This document shows positions 8,110-15,506 of a stretch of DNA of 42,398 nucleotides, piece after piece. Source of the DNA: Terrirubrum sp051646285 (lineage in GTDB: Bacteria > Pseudomonadota > Alphaproteobacteria > Rhizobiales > Beijerinckiaceae); the NCBI GenBank assembly GCA_051646285.1, contig JBOFCU010000087.1, forward strand, positions 1-42,398. Reading direction: 5' to 3'. Numbering within the stretch: the first letter of the stretch is position 1; every line of letters begins with the position of its first letter. Made by a program: the position numbers and the translations under genes. The notes beneath the pieces are model-generated. The model was not told the origin of the DNA, made no database searches, and was given only the letters and a program-made list of their open reading frames with translations.

Positions 8110-8466
8110 TCAATCTTGGTCGACAATTTCTGCAAATACACGCCCCAGTCGATCTTCAGATTCAAGCACCCATAGATCGAGGTCAAATCGCAATTCGCGC
8201 GCTATAATATCTTCAGCCTCCGATATGCTAATTATTTGATTCTGGTGTAAACGACGAAATACTCGGTCCGAACCTTCGGTTAGAGAGGCATCTTGAAATG
8301 CTGGCCCATAGAGCGTCGCTGTTCCGTCGAGACGATCAATTTTGAGAAGTATTGCACCGGCATCTGCAGCCCCACGCCTATTCAAATAGGCTGGAACGCC
8401 TTCCACAATGCAACGCCGCAGCCAAGCCGCACACCAAATTTCGCTTTTGAGCCGTGCTGACGTCAT
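8110..8466 (-). CDS. DUF1491 family protein
   Basis: The 118-residue product reads TSARLKSEIWCAAWLRRC at its start, followed by GVPAYLNRRGAADAGAIL, a LDGTATLYGPAFQ strand, and DLWVLESEDRLGRVFAEI near the end. This is the DUF1491 pattern, a small alphaproteobacterial family of unknown function. It is the last gene of a probable operon with the peptidoglycan-binding protein (36 bp upstream) and the histidine kinase. The protein has no signal peptide or membrane segment and should be cytoplasmic. Its stop is immediately next to the stop of the DUF2336 gene. Confidence 0.85.
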   Translation of the reverse strand: MTSARLKSEIWCAAWLRRCIVEGVPAYLNRRGAADAGAILLKIDRLDGTATLYGPAFQDASLTEGSDRVFRRLHQNQIISISEAEDIIARELRFDLDLWVLESEDRLGRVFAEIVDQD

Positions 8467-8502
8467 TGTTGAACTATCGTGTAGTTTTTATTCTACGATA
8501 AT

Positions 8503-9249
8503 TCAATTTCGATTGCCAGCTGAAATCGTGCCCAGCTCGCGAAACAGCCTTTGAGAAACATCACCTGTGATCGGCCATTTGCGATCCCGTTCAAATTTTT
8601 CAATCGCCATACGAGTACCTGGCCCCATCATTCCGTCTGCTCTGCCTAAAGGATAGCCTAGGCGCTGTAGGTTTCTTTGAACTGTTGCCAAACGCGGGTC
8701 TGATTCATTCGGAATTGTTGCAGGTGGAACAATGCCCGCGCGAATAAACTCCCCGAGTGCATCGCCGGCATTGATACGAGGATTTGACTTAACTTGGGCA
8801 GAAGCAGGCGAAGGTTGTATAGCAGATATTACTGAGCGATCATTTTTTTCAACAATACGTTCGGATTTTGATGCAGTGCGCTCATTTTTTTCACTCGCGC
8901 GATCTGCCTTGGGCAATGACGTTCCATTCATCTCTTTTTCGGAAGCCAATTCCTTTTTGGGACGATTCCCAATAGTACTTTGTATGGCAACAGTGCTGAT
9001 CGACTGATCTTTGACCGTCCGTGCAGCCTCAACAGCTGCAAAAATTGGGGCAGGATGACGCGATGGCTGCAGAATAATTGCATTGAATGCAATTACGGAT
9101 GTGCCTGCTGCCAAAAAAAATGTCAAAATCACTCGGCCGCTTGACATCTTGATGCTTGTCATCATCCGCTGCAGATATCTTTGACTGAAACGTTCGCCAT
9201 TGGCATTTTCATAGATCGGTGACTTTTCATTGTGCTTGGATTTATGCAC
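8503..9249 (-). CDS. Membrane protein with C-terminal peptidoglycan-binding domain
   Basis: The gene starts with GTG inside the 3' end of the histidine kinase gene (8-bp overlap). The 248-residue product has a polar N-terminus and one membrane segment at about 37-58 (GRVILTFFLAAGTSVIAF). A Lys/Ser/Glu-rich linker follows at about 80-150. The C-terminal PG_binding_1 domain (about 180-240) has the pattern VQRNLQRLGYPLGRADGMMG, then T..AIEKFERDRKWP. The topology predicts an inner-membrane anchor with a wall-binding head in the periplasm. It lies between a sensor kinase and DUF1491, an arrangement I believe recurs in Hyphomicrobiales. It may report wall status to the kinase, but nothing in the sequence shows contact. 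Confidence 0.85.
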   Translation of the reverse strand: MHKSKHNEKSPIYENANGERFSQRYLQRMMTSIKMSSGRVILTFFLAAGTSVIAFNAIILQPSRHPAPIFAAVEAARTVKDQSISTVAIQSTIGNRPKKELASEKEMNGTSLPKADRASEKNERTASKSERIVEKNDRSVISAIQPSPASAQVKSNPRINAGDALGEFIRAGIVPPATIPNESDPRLATVQRNLQRLGYPLGRADGMMGPGTRMAIEKFERDRKWPITGDVSQRLFRELGTISAGNRN

Positions 9250-10507
9250 GCTTCAATACCCGCTGTGGAATCGAGTTGGAATGATTATCAAATTCGGTGG
9301 TCATGTTTGTTCGCAGCATAGAGGTTACCAATGGCGCAATCATGCCCGGCTGCACTTGCCCACGCGCGTCCACTGGAAGTCGCACAGTGACAACGGTTCC
9401 CATGTGCAGCTTGCTTTCGAGGTGTATTGTACCCCCCAAAAGCCCCATGAGTCTACGAACGACTGAGAGACCAAGACCCGTTCCCTCATGGCTACGATCA
9501 TATGAAGACTTTGCCTGGAAAAATGGCGTTCCCAACTTCGGTAATTCTTCTTCAGAAATTCCTATGCCGTTGTCTGCAATCACAATATTGACTGCACCAC
9601 CAATTGCTTCTGCGCTCACAGCGACCGTGCCATTGGTTGATGTAAATTTGATCGCGTTTGATACAAGATTGATCAGAATCTGCCGCAGGGCCCGTCGATC
9701 TGAAATGATATCCGGCAGATTATCGTCTACAGCTCGGACGAGATCGACCTCTGACTGAGCTGCGCGAAGGGCCATCATGTCGCAAACGCCGTTTAGCAAC
9801 TCTTTTAAAGAAAATGACTCTGGTTCAATGATAAATTTTCCCGCCTCGAGCTTTGACATGTCTAGAAGCATATTCACGACTTCTAATAGGTGCTCGCCTG
9901 ACTGGCGAATGATCGTTGCATATTCTTTACGCCGCTCATCAGATACTGGGCCAACAGCATCAGATGCAAGAATTTCTGAAAAGCCAATGATTGCGTTTAA
10001 TGGTGTGCGCAATTCATGGCTGACGGTTGCAAGGAACCGATCTTTCGCTTCGCTGGCTTCTTTAACCGTTCGGGTCGCTGTTTCTATTTCATCTTCACGT
10101 GCGCGCATCGCATCCATGTTGCGCAAAACGGCTATTGGATTTTCATCTACGCAGATGAAACGCATTTCAATCCAGCTATGTTCTTCTTGTCCTGTCAGTT
10201 CATGTTCACCACAGCGGATGCGCACAATAGCCTGTGTCGGAGCATTATCACGAGCGGCCTCCGACAGGGCTTTCAGAAAGGCAGGTCTGTCTGCCACATT
10301 GACACGGCGAAGCAACCCTTGCCCAAACAAGGAACATGGTGTGACTTGGAGCATCGTCCGGCAATCACCATGCACTTCTATCACATTGCTCTCGTGATCA
10401 AAAGTTACAATGGTATCGCCCAGTCTGACGCAGAGCGTTCCTATCCCGCCATCAGGTTTAGCCGATGCCGTACTGCTACGATTGAGTATGTCCGTCATCC
10501 AGGCCAT
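9242..10507 (-). CDS. Soluble PAS-type sensor histidine kinase
   Basis: The 421-residue product has no membrane segment. Residues 20-130 form a PAS-like domain. A short coiled segment (REDEIETATRTVKEASEAKD) leads into the HisKA domain with the H-box FLATVSHELRTPLNAIIGF, whose His is the phosphorylation site. The HATPase domain follows with N-box LVSNAIKF, G1 ADNGIGI, F-box TPFFQA and G2 GTGLGLS. The H-box resembles the PleC/DivJ/PdhS group of alphaproteobacterial cell-cycle kinases, though that group is broad. No response regulator is next to it, so its partner is elsewhere. It is the first gene of a minus-strand operon with the PG-binding protein and DUF1491. Met4 is an alternative start. 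Confidence 0.9.
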   Translation of the reverse strand: MAWMTDILNRSSTASAKPDGGIGTLCVRLGDTIVTFDHESNVIEVHGDCRTMLQVTPCSLFGQGLLRRVNVADRPAFLKALSEAARDNAPTQAIVRIRCGEHELTGQEEHSWIEMRFICVDENPIAVLRNMDAMRAREDEIETATRTVKEASEAKDRFLATVSHELRTPLNAIIGFSEILASDAVGPVSDERRKEYATIIRQSGEHLLEVVNMLLDMSKLEAGKFIIEPESFSLKELLNGVCDMMALRAAQSEVDLVRAVDDNLPDIISDRRALRQILINLVSNAIKFTSTNGTVAVSAEAIGGAVNIVIADNGIGISEEELPKLGTPFFQAKSSYDRSHEGTGLGLSVVRRLMGLLGGTIHLESKLHMGTVVTVRLPVDARGQVQPGMIAPLVTSMLRTNMTTEFDNHSNSIPQRVLKRA

Positions 10508-10865
10508 TGGCGCCCTTGTGATCCCGGCCAGCGGTTTGCTTTCCGTCGTTTATGTTGATGCACCTTCGCGCGACGGCTCTTAAGACGCGCCTAAAGAGGC
10601 ATTACGTGATTGCAGGAAATTCCACAGTTTTCGGGCATTTTGCGTTTTGTCAGTGCATTTTTTGCGTTAAATTACCAGAATGGTGAACAGCTTATTGCCA
10701 AATTGCCCTGCTTCAGGTTTGGAAATTCAGAAAAAGCTTGCGCGGAATATCAAATGTTACTGAATTATGAATCTTAACACATGCCTTTTCATAAAAACTT
10801 TCACCCTACTCTCAGCTGGATGTGTCAGTGACGACATCGGGTGAAACATTGGGTGAAATCGGGTC
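10508..10865. other. 358-bp AT-rich intergenic region with GGGTGAAA repeats
   Basis: No credible gene is seen here. The region separates the divergent histidine kinase operon from the DUF5330-like gene, so it should hold both promoters. It is AT-rich. Near the right end are two direct copies of GGGTGAAA (10839-10846 and 10851-10858) and one inverted copy, TTTCACCC (10799-10806), about 32 bp upstream. These could be operator half-sites or could form a hairpin. I could not assign -35/-10 boxes with confidence. Confidence 0.5.
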
Positions 10866-11105
10866 ATGGGGATCGTACTGAGAAGCGCATTGTGCATCGG
10901 TGTTTTGACAGCGATCTCACCGCTGCACGATTCTTCGGCAGCGCAGTCCGAAGATTTGCACGCAGGTCTGAGAAGCACTGTTGTGCGTCAGATCGCGGCT
11001 GCCTGTGAAGCATCGCCTGAGCGATGCATGAAACTGGTTTCAGGTGTTGGGAATGCAGCCTGGCGTCCTGATGACAACACGCCTGCGCGCCGGTTGGCCC
11101 GTTGA
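10866..11105 (+). CDS. Small exported protein, DUF5330-like
   Basis: The 79-residue frame begins with a signal-peptide-like stretch (LRSALCIGVLTAISPL, with an AAQ end near 28). The mature part contains VVRQIAAACEASPERCMKLVSG. The spaced pair of cysteines in a C-x-x-x-P-x-x-C context resembles DUF5330, a family of short exported proteins that in rhizobia sits near sufE and mucR, as it does here. The start has no good ribosome site, and a competing frame exists on the other strand. Position and the cysteine motif are the main support. Function unknown. Confidence 0.55.
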   Translation: MGIVLRSALCIGVLTAISPLHDSSAAQSEDLHAGLRSTVVRQIAAACEASPERCMKLVSGVGNAAWRPDDNTPARRLAR

Positions 11106-11174
11106 AGCTGCGGGCGGTACCCCCTATCAAAGTGCGCGATAGATCGTTACATCCCAAACGAACGGGATAAACGC

Positions 11175-11594
11175 ATGACTTTGACCATTGATGAAATCAT
11201 TGAGAATTTTTCCTACCTCGAAGATTGGGAAGATCGATACCGCTACGTCATTGAGCTGGGAAGGTCGCTCCGCGCATTGCCGGACACCGCCCATACAGAA
11301 GAAAACCGCGTGCGTGGCTGTGCCAGTCAGGTCTGGTTGCAGATGGAGGCTGATACTTCACAAAGGCCGCCAAGGCTGTTTTGGCGGGGTGATAGTGATG
11401 CGCATATCGTCAAGGGTCTGGTCGCGTTGACCCTCGCATTTTATGACGGCAAAACGCCAGCCGAAGTTCTGGCGGCTGACGCTCTTGCACTCTTCGAAAC
11501 TCTTGGCCTGTCAGAACATTTGACACCGCAGCGGTCGAATGGCGTGCGGGCGATGATTGAGCGGATTCGTCAAGATGCTGCGGGCGCGGCCTGA
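11175..11594 (+). CDS. sufE: SufE family cysteine desulfuration protein
   Basis: The 139-residue product covers the full family length. It starts with a helical DEIIENFSYLEDWEDRYRYV segment and has the sulfur-accepting Cys49 in NRVRGCASQVWL, followed by an alpha/beta core with IVKGLVALTLAFYDGKTPAE and a C-terminal GLSEHLTPQRSNGVRAM segment. SufE accepts persulfide sulfur from the cysteine desulfurase SufS and passes it to the SUF scaffold for Fe-S cluster assembly in the cytoplasm. No other suf genes are in the window, which is common for this locus in Hyphomicrobiales. The 3' end overlaps the convergent DUF6456 gene by 25 bp. Confidence 0.94.
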   Translation: MTLTIDEIIENFSYLEDWEDRYRYVIELGRSLRALPDTAHTEENRVRGCASQVWLQMEADTSQRPPRLFWRGDSDAHIVKGLVALTLAFYDGKTPAEVLAADALALFETLGLSEHLTPQRSNGVRAMIERIRQDAAGAA

Positions 11595-12457
11595 ACACTA
11601 TCAAGCCCCGGGCGTGCATCAGATGCTGCCCACGAGACAATGCCTTTGCCGGACACCGGACCACGCGCTTCTGGTCGCAAACCATAATGGGATGCCAGAC
11701 GGCCCAAGGCGATATCCAACACGACTTTGCCCGACCGCGCTGGCCAGTTGCGATCCCGCTCGATATCGGCCAACCCCTTTAAGAAACCACAGACGTCAAT
11801 CAATACCCCGGCCATGTCGGGTCCAACGGCCTCCATTGCGCGCGACACACGTTGACGGGCCGCGATCATAGACTCTGTTGGATCAAGCGCGCTTGAACCA
11901 CGCGCAGACGATGACACGGCAGCGTTCCAGTTTGCCGTCACACGGGGCATCATCTGCGCCCGGGTCAGATCAACCCTCAGCCGCTCACCAGCTGCAAACC
12001 GTGTTGAATCCAGCATAGGGGAACCGTCCCGATTCCTGCGGCGGTGAAGCCAGGCAATGGGGCTTTCGCTATCATTGACGCGAACGGGCACGCGAGCGTC
12101 ACCAGACACAACTGTTTCAACTCTTGTCCGTTGATGCTGCTGCTGAAATGCGTCATCTGGATTCACAGCCATCAGGCGCCGTGCCAGAGCCTGCCCCTCA
12201 GATGACAGGCCCAATCGCGCCTTTGACCTATCGATGGGCATCAATGAGCCATTGCGCTGCATGTCTACAACAATCGCAGCAGGTACTGCCCCCCTGATCA
12301 CGCTTGGCTGACTGGCACCGGCTACCAATAAAATGCGCTCATGATTCAAAGGGTCAACCGCAAGATAATTTCCCTTGTTTTGCAGATGCATAACGATGCG
12401 TTTCGTTGTTTTATTGTCCGCAGTGGCATTGCATGAGGGTACTGGCGCGAGAGCCAT
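11570..12457 (-). CDS. DUF6456 domain protein, probable DNA-binding regulator
   Basis: The 295-residue product has a good ribosome site (AGGAG, 8 nt before ATG). Its N-terminal part (about 20-105) resembles a winged-helix-like segment: GAVPAAIVVDMQRNGSLMPI, then RLGLSSEGQALARRLM. The C-terminal half (about 125-270) has SPIAWLHRRRNRDG, FAAGERLRVDLTRAQMMPRV, and DVCGFLKGLADIERDRNWPA. These are the marks of DUF6456, a conserved rhizobial protein found beside mucR and sufE. The molecular role is not established, and regulation is inference from the fold-like N-terminus. It ends in a weakly conserved tail that overlaps sufE tail-to-tail. Confidence 0.82.
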   Translation of the reverse strand: MALAPVPSCNATADNKTTKRIVMHLQNKGNYLAVDPLNHERILLVAGASQPSVIRGAVPAAIVVDMQRNGSLMPIDRSKARLGLSSEGQALARRLMAVNPDDAFQQQHQRTRVETVVSGDARVPVRVNDSESPIAWLHRRRNRDGSPMLDSTRFAAGERLRVDLTRAQMMPRVTANWNAAVSSSARGSSALDPTESMIAARQRVSRAMEAVGPDMAGVLIDVCGFLKGLADIERDRNWPARSGKVVLDIALGRLASHYGLRPEARGPVSGKGIVSWAASDARPGLDSVQAAPAAS

Positions 12458-12610
12458 GGCAGAAACTCCTATGTTCGCTTTTTGTTCTTTTATAGGAATA
12501 ATATCTTACCGGCCTGATAGCAAGCGTTAAATCAGGCCAAGCGGAAATATTTTGTTTGAAGGCCGAATCTGGCCACGAAGGTCGTGCGGACGCCTGGAGC
12601 ACCAAGGCGC

Positions 12611-13027
12611 CTAAACCCGCCCACGCTTACGCTTCTGACCCAACCCCATATCCTTGGCCAACTGGGAGCGCGCTTTCGCATAGCTTGGCGCAACCATTGG
12701 ATAATCAGCAGGCAGGCCCCACTTTTCACGGTAAGCTTCAGGCGACATATTGTATTGCGTGCGCAAGTGACGCTTAAGGGATTTGAATTTTTTTCCATCT
12801 TCAAGGCAGATCAGATATTCTGGATGGACAGACTTTTTAACCGATACAGCCGGTTTTGAAACTTCAATCACACCATCAGACGGGCTGGCATCGATATGCG
12901 TCAGCGTGGTGTACACAGAACGAATCAGTTCAGGCAGATCCTGTGGCGGAACAGAATGATTGCTGACATAAGCGGCAACAACCTGCGCCGTAAGCGTGAC
13001 TGAGTCTGCGTTGACTATCTTTTCCAT
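12611..13027 (-). CDS. MucR/Ros family transcriptional regulator
   Basis: The ATG at 13027 is preferred over the longer frame (13072) because of a GGGAAG ribosome site and because family members start this way. The 138-residue product has the family N-terminus (LTAQVVAAYVSNHSVPPQDL), which mediates oligomerisation, and a C-terminal DNA-binding domain with YREKWGLPADYPMVAPSYA. In the zinc-finger region the ligand positions read Cys74, Asp77, His87 and Tyr92. Classical Ros has Cys, Cys, His, His, so two ligands differ. Family members bind AT-rich promoters, often their own, and control exopolysaccharide, motility and virulence genes. The 309-bp region upstream is AT-rich, consistent with autoregulation. 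Confidence 0.92.
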   Translation of the reverse strand: MEKIVNADSVTLTAQVVAAYVSNHSVPPQDLPELIRSVYTTLTHIDASPSDGVIEVSKPAVSVKKSVHPEYLICLEDGKKFKSLKRHLRTQYNMSPEAYREKWGLPADYPMVAPSYAKARSQLAKDMGLGQKRKRGRV

Positions 13028-13336
13028 GATACTTCCCAGTAATTGCCGATGACGAAGTACAAGTTCTTGCACTACGAAGCTGATTCATCTTGCGTATTGT
13101 ATTAACAATATTACAGCGATATTTCAATTGTCGATATCATTACAAATTCTCATAGCGGCGATTACTTTGCGATGCGATACTGATTAGCCTATGTTAAGGG
13201 CGGGCCACGCTTGCCAGATCGACATGCAACGTCGATTGGGACTGGAAAGACTGGGCAATGTGTAAAATTCGACACCATAGGCCAAGCCTTCTGATATCGC
13301 CGGCACAACCTGCCGAACCGTTTACGGAATTCAATC
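13028..13336. other. 309-bp intergenic region between divergent mucR and oligopeptidase B
   Basis: No gene is seen. The half next to mucR (about 13075-13200) is AT-rich with many T-A steps, the kind of DNA bound by MucR/Ros proteins, and probably holds the mucR promoter. The right half is of average composition and should hold the oligopeptidase promoter. No precise boxes are claimed. Confidence 0.4.
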
Positions 13337-15466
13337 ATGGACACCAACGCTTCACTGCCGCCGCCCTCGCATCCCACTCCAACACCCGTCAGCCCACCGG
13401 TCGCTGAACGGCGGAAGCAAAGCTTCGAGGCATTTGGCCACACTGTTCATGATGAGTATGCGTGGCTCAAGGCCAATAATTGGCAGGATGTGCTCAAAAA
13501 TCCGGAGGCTCTGCCTGCCGATATTCGTGTCTATCTTGATGCTGAAAATGCCTACACGCACTCTGTACTCGGTTCGCTCGACCAACTGCGCACAAAGCTG
13601 GTCGATGAAATGCGAGGGCGCATCAAAGAAGATGATTCTTCGGTGCCGGCGCCAGATGGACTCTATGCCTATTTTACGCGCTATCGCACAGGGGGGCAGC
13701 ATGCGTTGATTGGCCGGCAGCCTCGCAATGGTGGGCAAGAGCATATTTTGCTCGATGGTGATGCACTTTCAAAAGGCTTGGCATTTTTTCATTTCGGTTC
13801 ATCTGCCCACTCACCTGATCACACACTTCAAGCCTGGAGTGCAGACGATCGTGGCTCCGAATTTTTTACGATGCGTGTGCGCTCATGGGACAGCGGCAAA
13901 GATCTGCCAGATGAATTGCTGGAAACAGATGGCCATGCTGTCTGGTATAACGATTGCAAAGCACTGCTTTACGTCAAGCTTGATGACAATCATCGTCCCC
14001 GTCAGGTGTTCAAACATATTTTGGGAACGCCCCAATCTGATGACGTATTGATGTATGAGGAGGCGGATGAAGGCTGGTTTGTGCATATCAGACGCAGCGC
14101 AACCGGACGCTACGCCATCATTGATGCTGGCGACCATGAAACATCAGAAAATCATTTCATTGACCTTGACAACCATCAATCAAAATCAATTCTCATTGCC
14201 AAGCGCGAACCAGGATTGCGTTATGATGCGGATGATCGCGACGACACCCTATATATTCTGACAAATGCTGATGGCGCTGTTGATTTCAAGATTGTGACGG
14301 CACCAATCGCATCACCATCGCGCCAGAATTGGCGCGATCATATTCATCACCGTCCTGGAGTATTTATTCTATCGCACGATATTTTTTCCGGCCATATGGC
14401 AAGGCTTGAGCGCGAAAATGCCCATCCCCGTATCGTGATTGAAGACTTGTCGTCACAGCAAAGCCACATCATTGCATTTGATGAGGAGGCATATGGTCTG
14501 GGACTGGATGGCGGTTATGAGTTCGATACAACAACAATTCGTTTTACCTATTCCTCAATGACGACTCCGTCACAAGTCTGGTCTTATGATATGGACAGCC
14601 ATGTGCGGCGCATGCTGAAACAACAGGAAATTCCTTCAGGGCATAACGCAGCCAACTATGTAACGAAGCGAATTTTCGCAACCAGTCATGATGGCGCGCA
14701 GGTTCCCATTTCTATTCTGTATAAGAAGACCACAGTGATTGATGGCCACGCACCCTTGTTATTGTATGGTTATGGTTCATACGGCTACGCAATGTCAGCG
14801 TCTTTTTCGTCCAGCAGGTTTTCACTCGTGGATCGCGGTTTTGTTTATGCGATTGCGCATATTCGCGGCGGCACGGAAAAGGGCTGGAACTGGTATCTTG
14901 ACGGCAAGCGCCAGAAAAAAACCAATACCTTCGATGATTTCGCTGCGTCCGCGCAAGCGCTGATTGATGCGCAGTACACAGGAAAAAAACGCATTGTCGG
15001 CCACGGCGGCAGTGCCGGCGGCATGTTGATGGGGGCTGTTGCCAATCGCGCCGGTGAATTGTTCGCTGGCGTTGTCGCGGAGGTTCCGTTTGTCGATGTG
15101 CTCAATACCATGCGCGACGCATCGCTGCCGCTCACTCCACCGGAATGGCCGGAATGGGGGAACCCTCTGACGGATGAGACGGCATTCAAAACAATTCTGT
15201 CTTATTCACCCTATGACAATATTTTACCAAAAGAATATCCGGCCATACTTGCCATGGGCGGCCTTACAGATCCGCGCGTGACCTATTGGGAGCCAGCAAA
15301 ATGGATTGCGCGGCTACGTGCGACCATGACAGGCGGCGGACCAGTCATGCTGCGCACCAACATGGATGCCGGCCATGGCGGTGCATCTGGCCGCTTTGAC
15401 CGGCTGGAAGAAGTGGCACTGGTTTATGCCTTTGCCTTGTGGGCGACCAACACTGCTCAGGCATAA
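13337..15466 (+). CDS. ptrB: Oligopeptidase B (S9A prolyl oligopeptidase family)
   Basis: The 709-residue product has the two-domain layout of S9A peptidases. An N-terminal seven-bladed propeller covers about 70-400, including HDEYAWLKANNWQDVL at its start and WSADDRGSEFFTMRVR. A C-terminal alpha/beta hydrolase has GYGSYGYAMSASFSSSRFSL, the nucleophile Ser559 in GHGGSAGGML, Asp645 in GLTDPRVTYWEP, and His680 in DAGHGG. The TDPRVTYWEPAKW and TPPEWPEWGNP segments are typical of oligopeptidase B, which cleaves short peptides after Arg or Lys. No signal peptide is seen, so it should be cytoplasmic. It stands alone between mucR and a bidirectional terminator. Confidence 0.94.
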   Translation: MDTNASLPPPSHPTPTPVSPPVAERRKQSFEAFGHTVHDEYAWLKANNWQDVLKNPEALPADIRVYLDAENAYTHSVLGSLDQLRTKLVDEMRGRIKEDDSSVPAPDGLYAYFTRYRTGGQHALIGRQPRNGGQEHILLDGDALSKGLAFFHFGSSAHSPDHTLQAWSADDRGSEFFTMRVRSWDSGKDLPDELLETDGHAVWYNDCKALLYVKLDDNHRPRQVFKHILGTPQSDDVLMYEEADEGWFVHIRRSATGRYAIIDAGDHETSENHFIDLDNHQSKSILIAKREPGLRYDADDRDDTLYILTNADGAVDFKIVTAPIASPSRQNWRDHIHHRPGVFILSHDIFSGHMARLERENAHPRIVIEDLSSQQSHIIAFDEEAYGLGLDGGYEFDTTTIRFTYSSMTTPSQVWSYDMDSHVRRMLKQQEIPSGHNAANYVTKRIFATSHDGAQVPISILYKKTTVIDGHAPLLLYGYGSYGYAMSASFSSSRFSLVDRGFVYAIAHIRGGTEKGWNWYLDGKRQKKTNTFDDFAASAQALIDAQYTGKKRIVGHGGSAGGMLMGAVANRAGELFAGVVAEVPFVDVLNTMRDASLPLTPPEWPEWGNPLTDETAFKTILSYSPYDNILPKEYPAILAMGGLTDPRVTYWEPAKWIARLRATMTGGGPVMLRTNMDAGHGGASGRFDRLEEVALVYAFALWATNTAQA

Positions 15467-15492
15467 AAAAGCCCGCGTCATGCGGGCTTTTT
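15465..15492. terminator. Bidirectional rho-independent terminator
   Basis: Six As precede GCCCGC, loop GTCAT, GCGGGC, then five Ts. It overlaps the oligopeptidase stop codon and lies 14 bp from the end of the convergent gene at 15507, so it can serve both strands. Confidence 0.9.
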
Positions 15493-15506
15493 ACGACCAG
15501 ATAGCC

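Noticed and set aside
10757..10978. 73-codon minus-strand frame and 97-codon frame at 10864-11157
   Set aside because: They overlap the DUF5330-like gene, which has a signal peptide, a cysteine motif and the expected location next to sufE.
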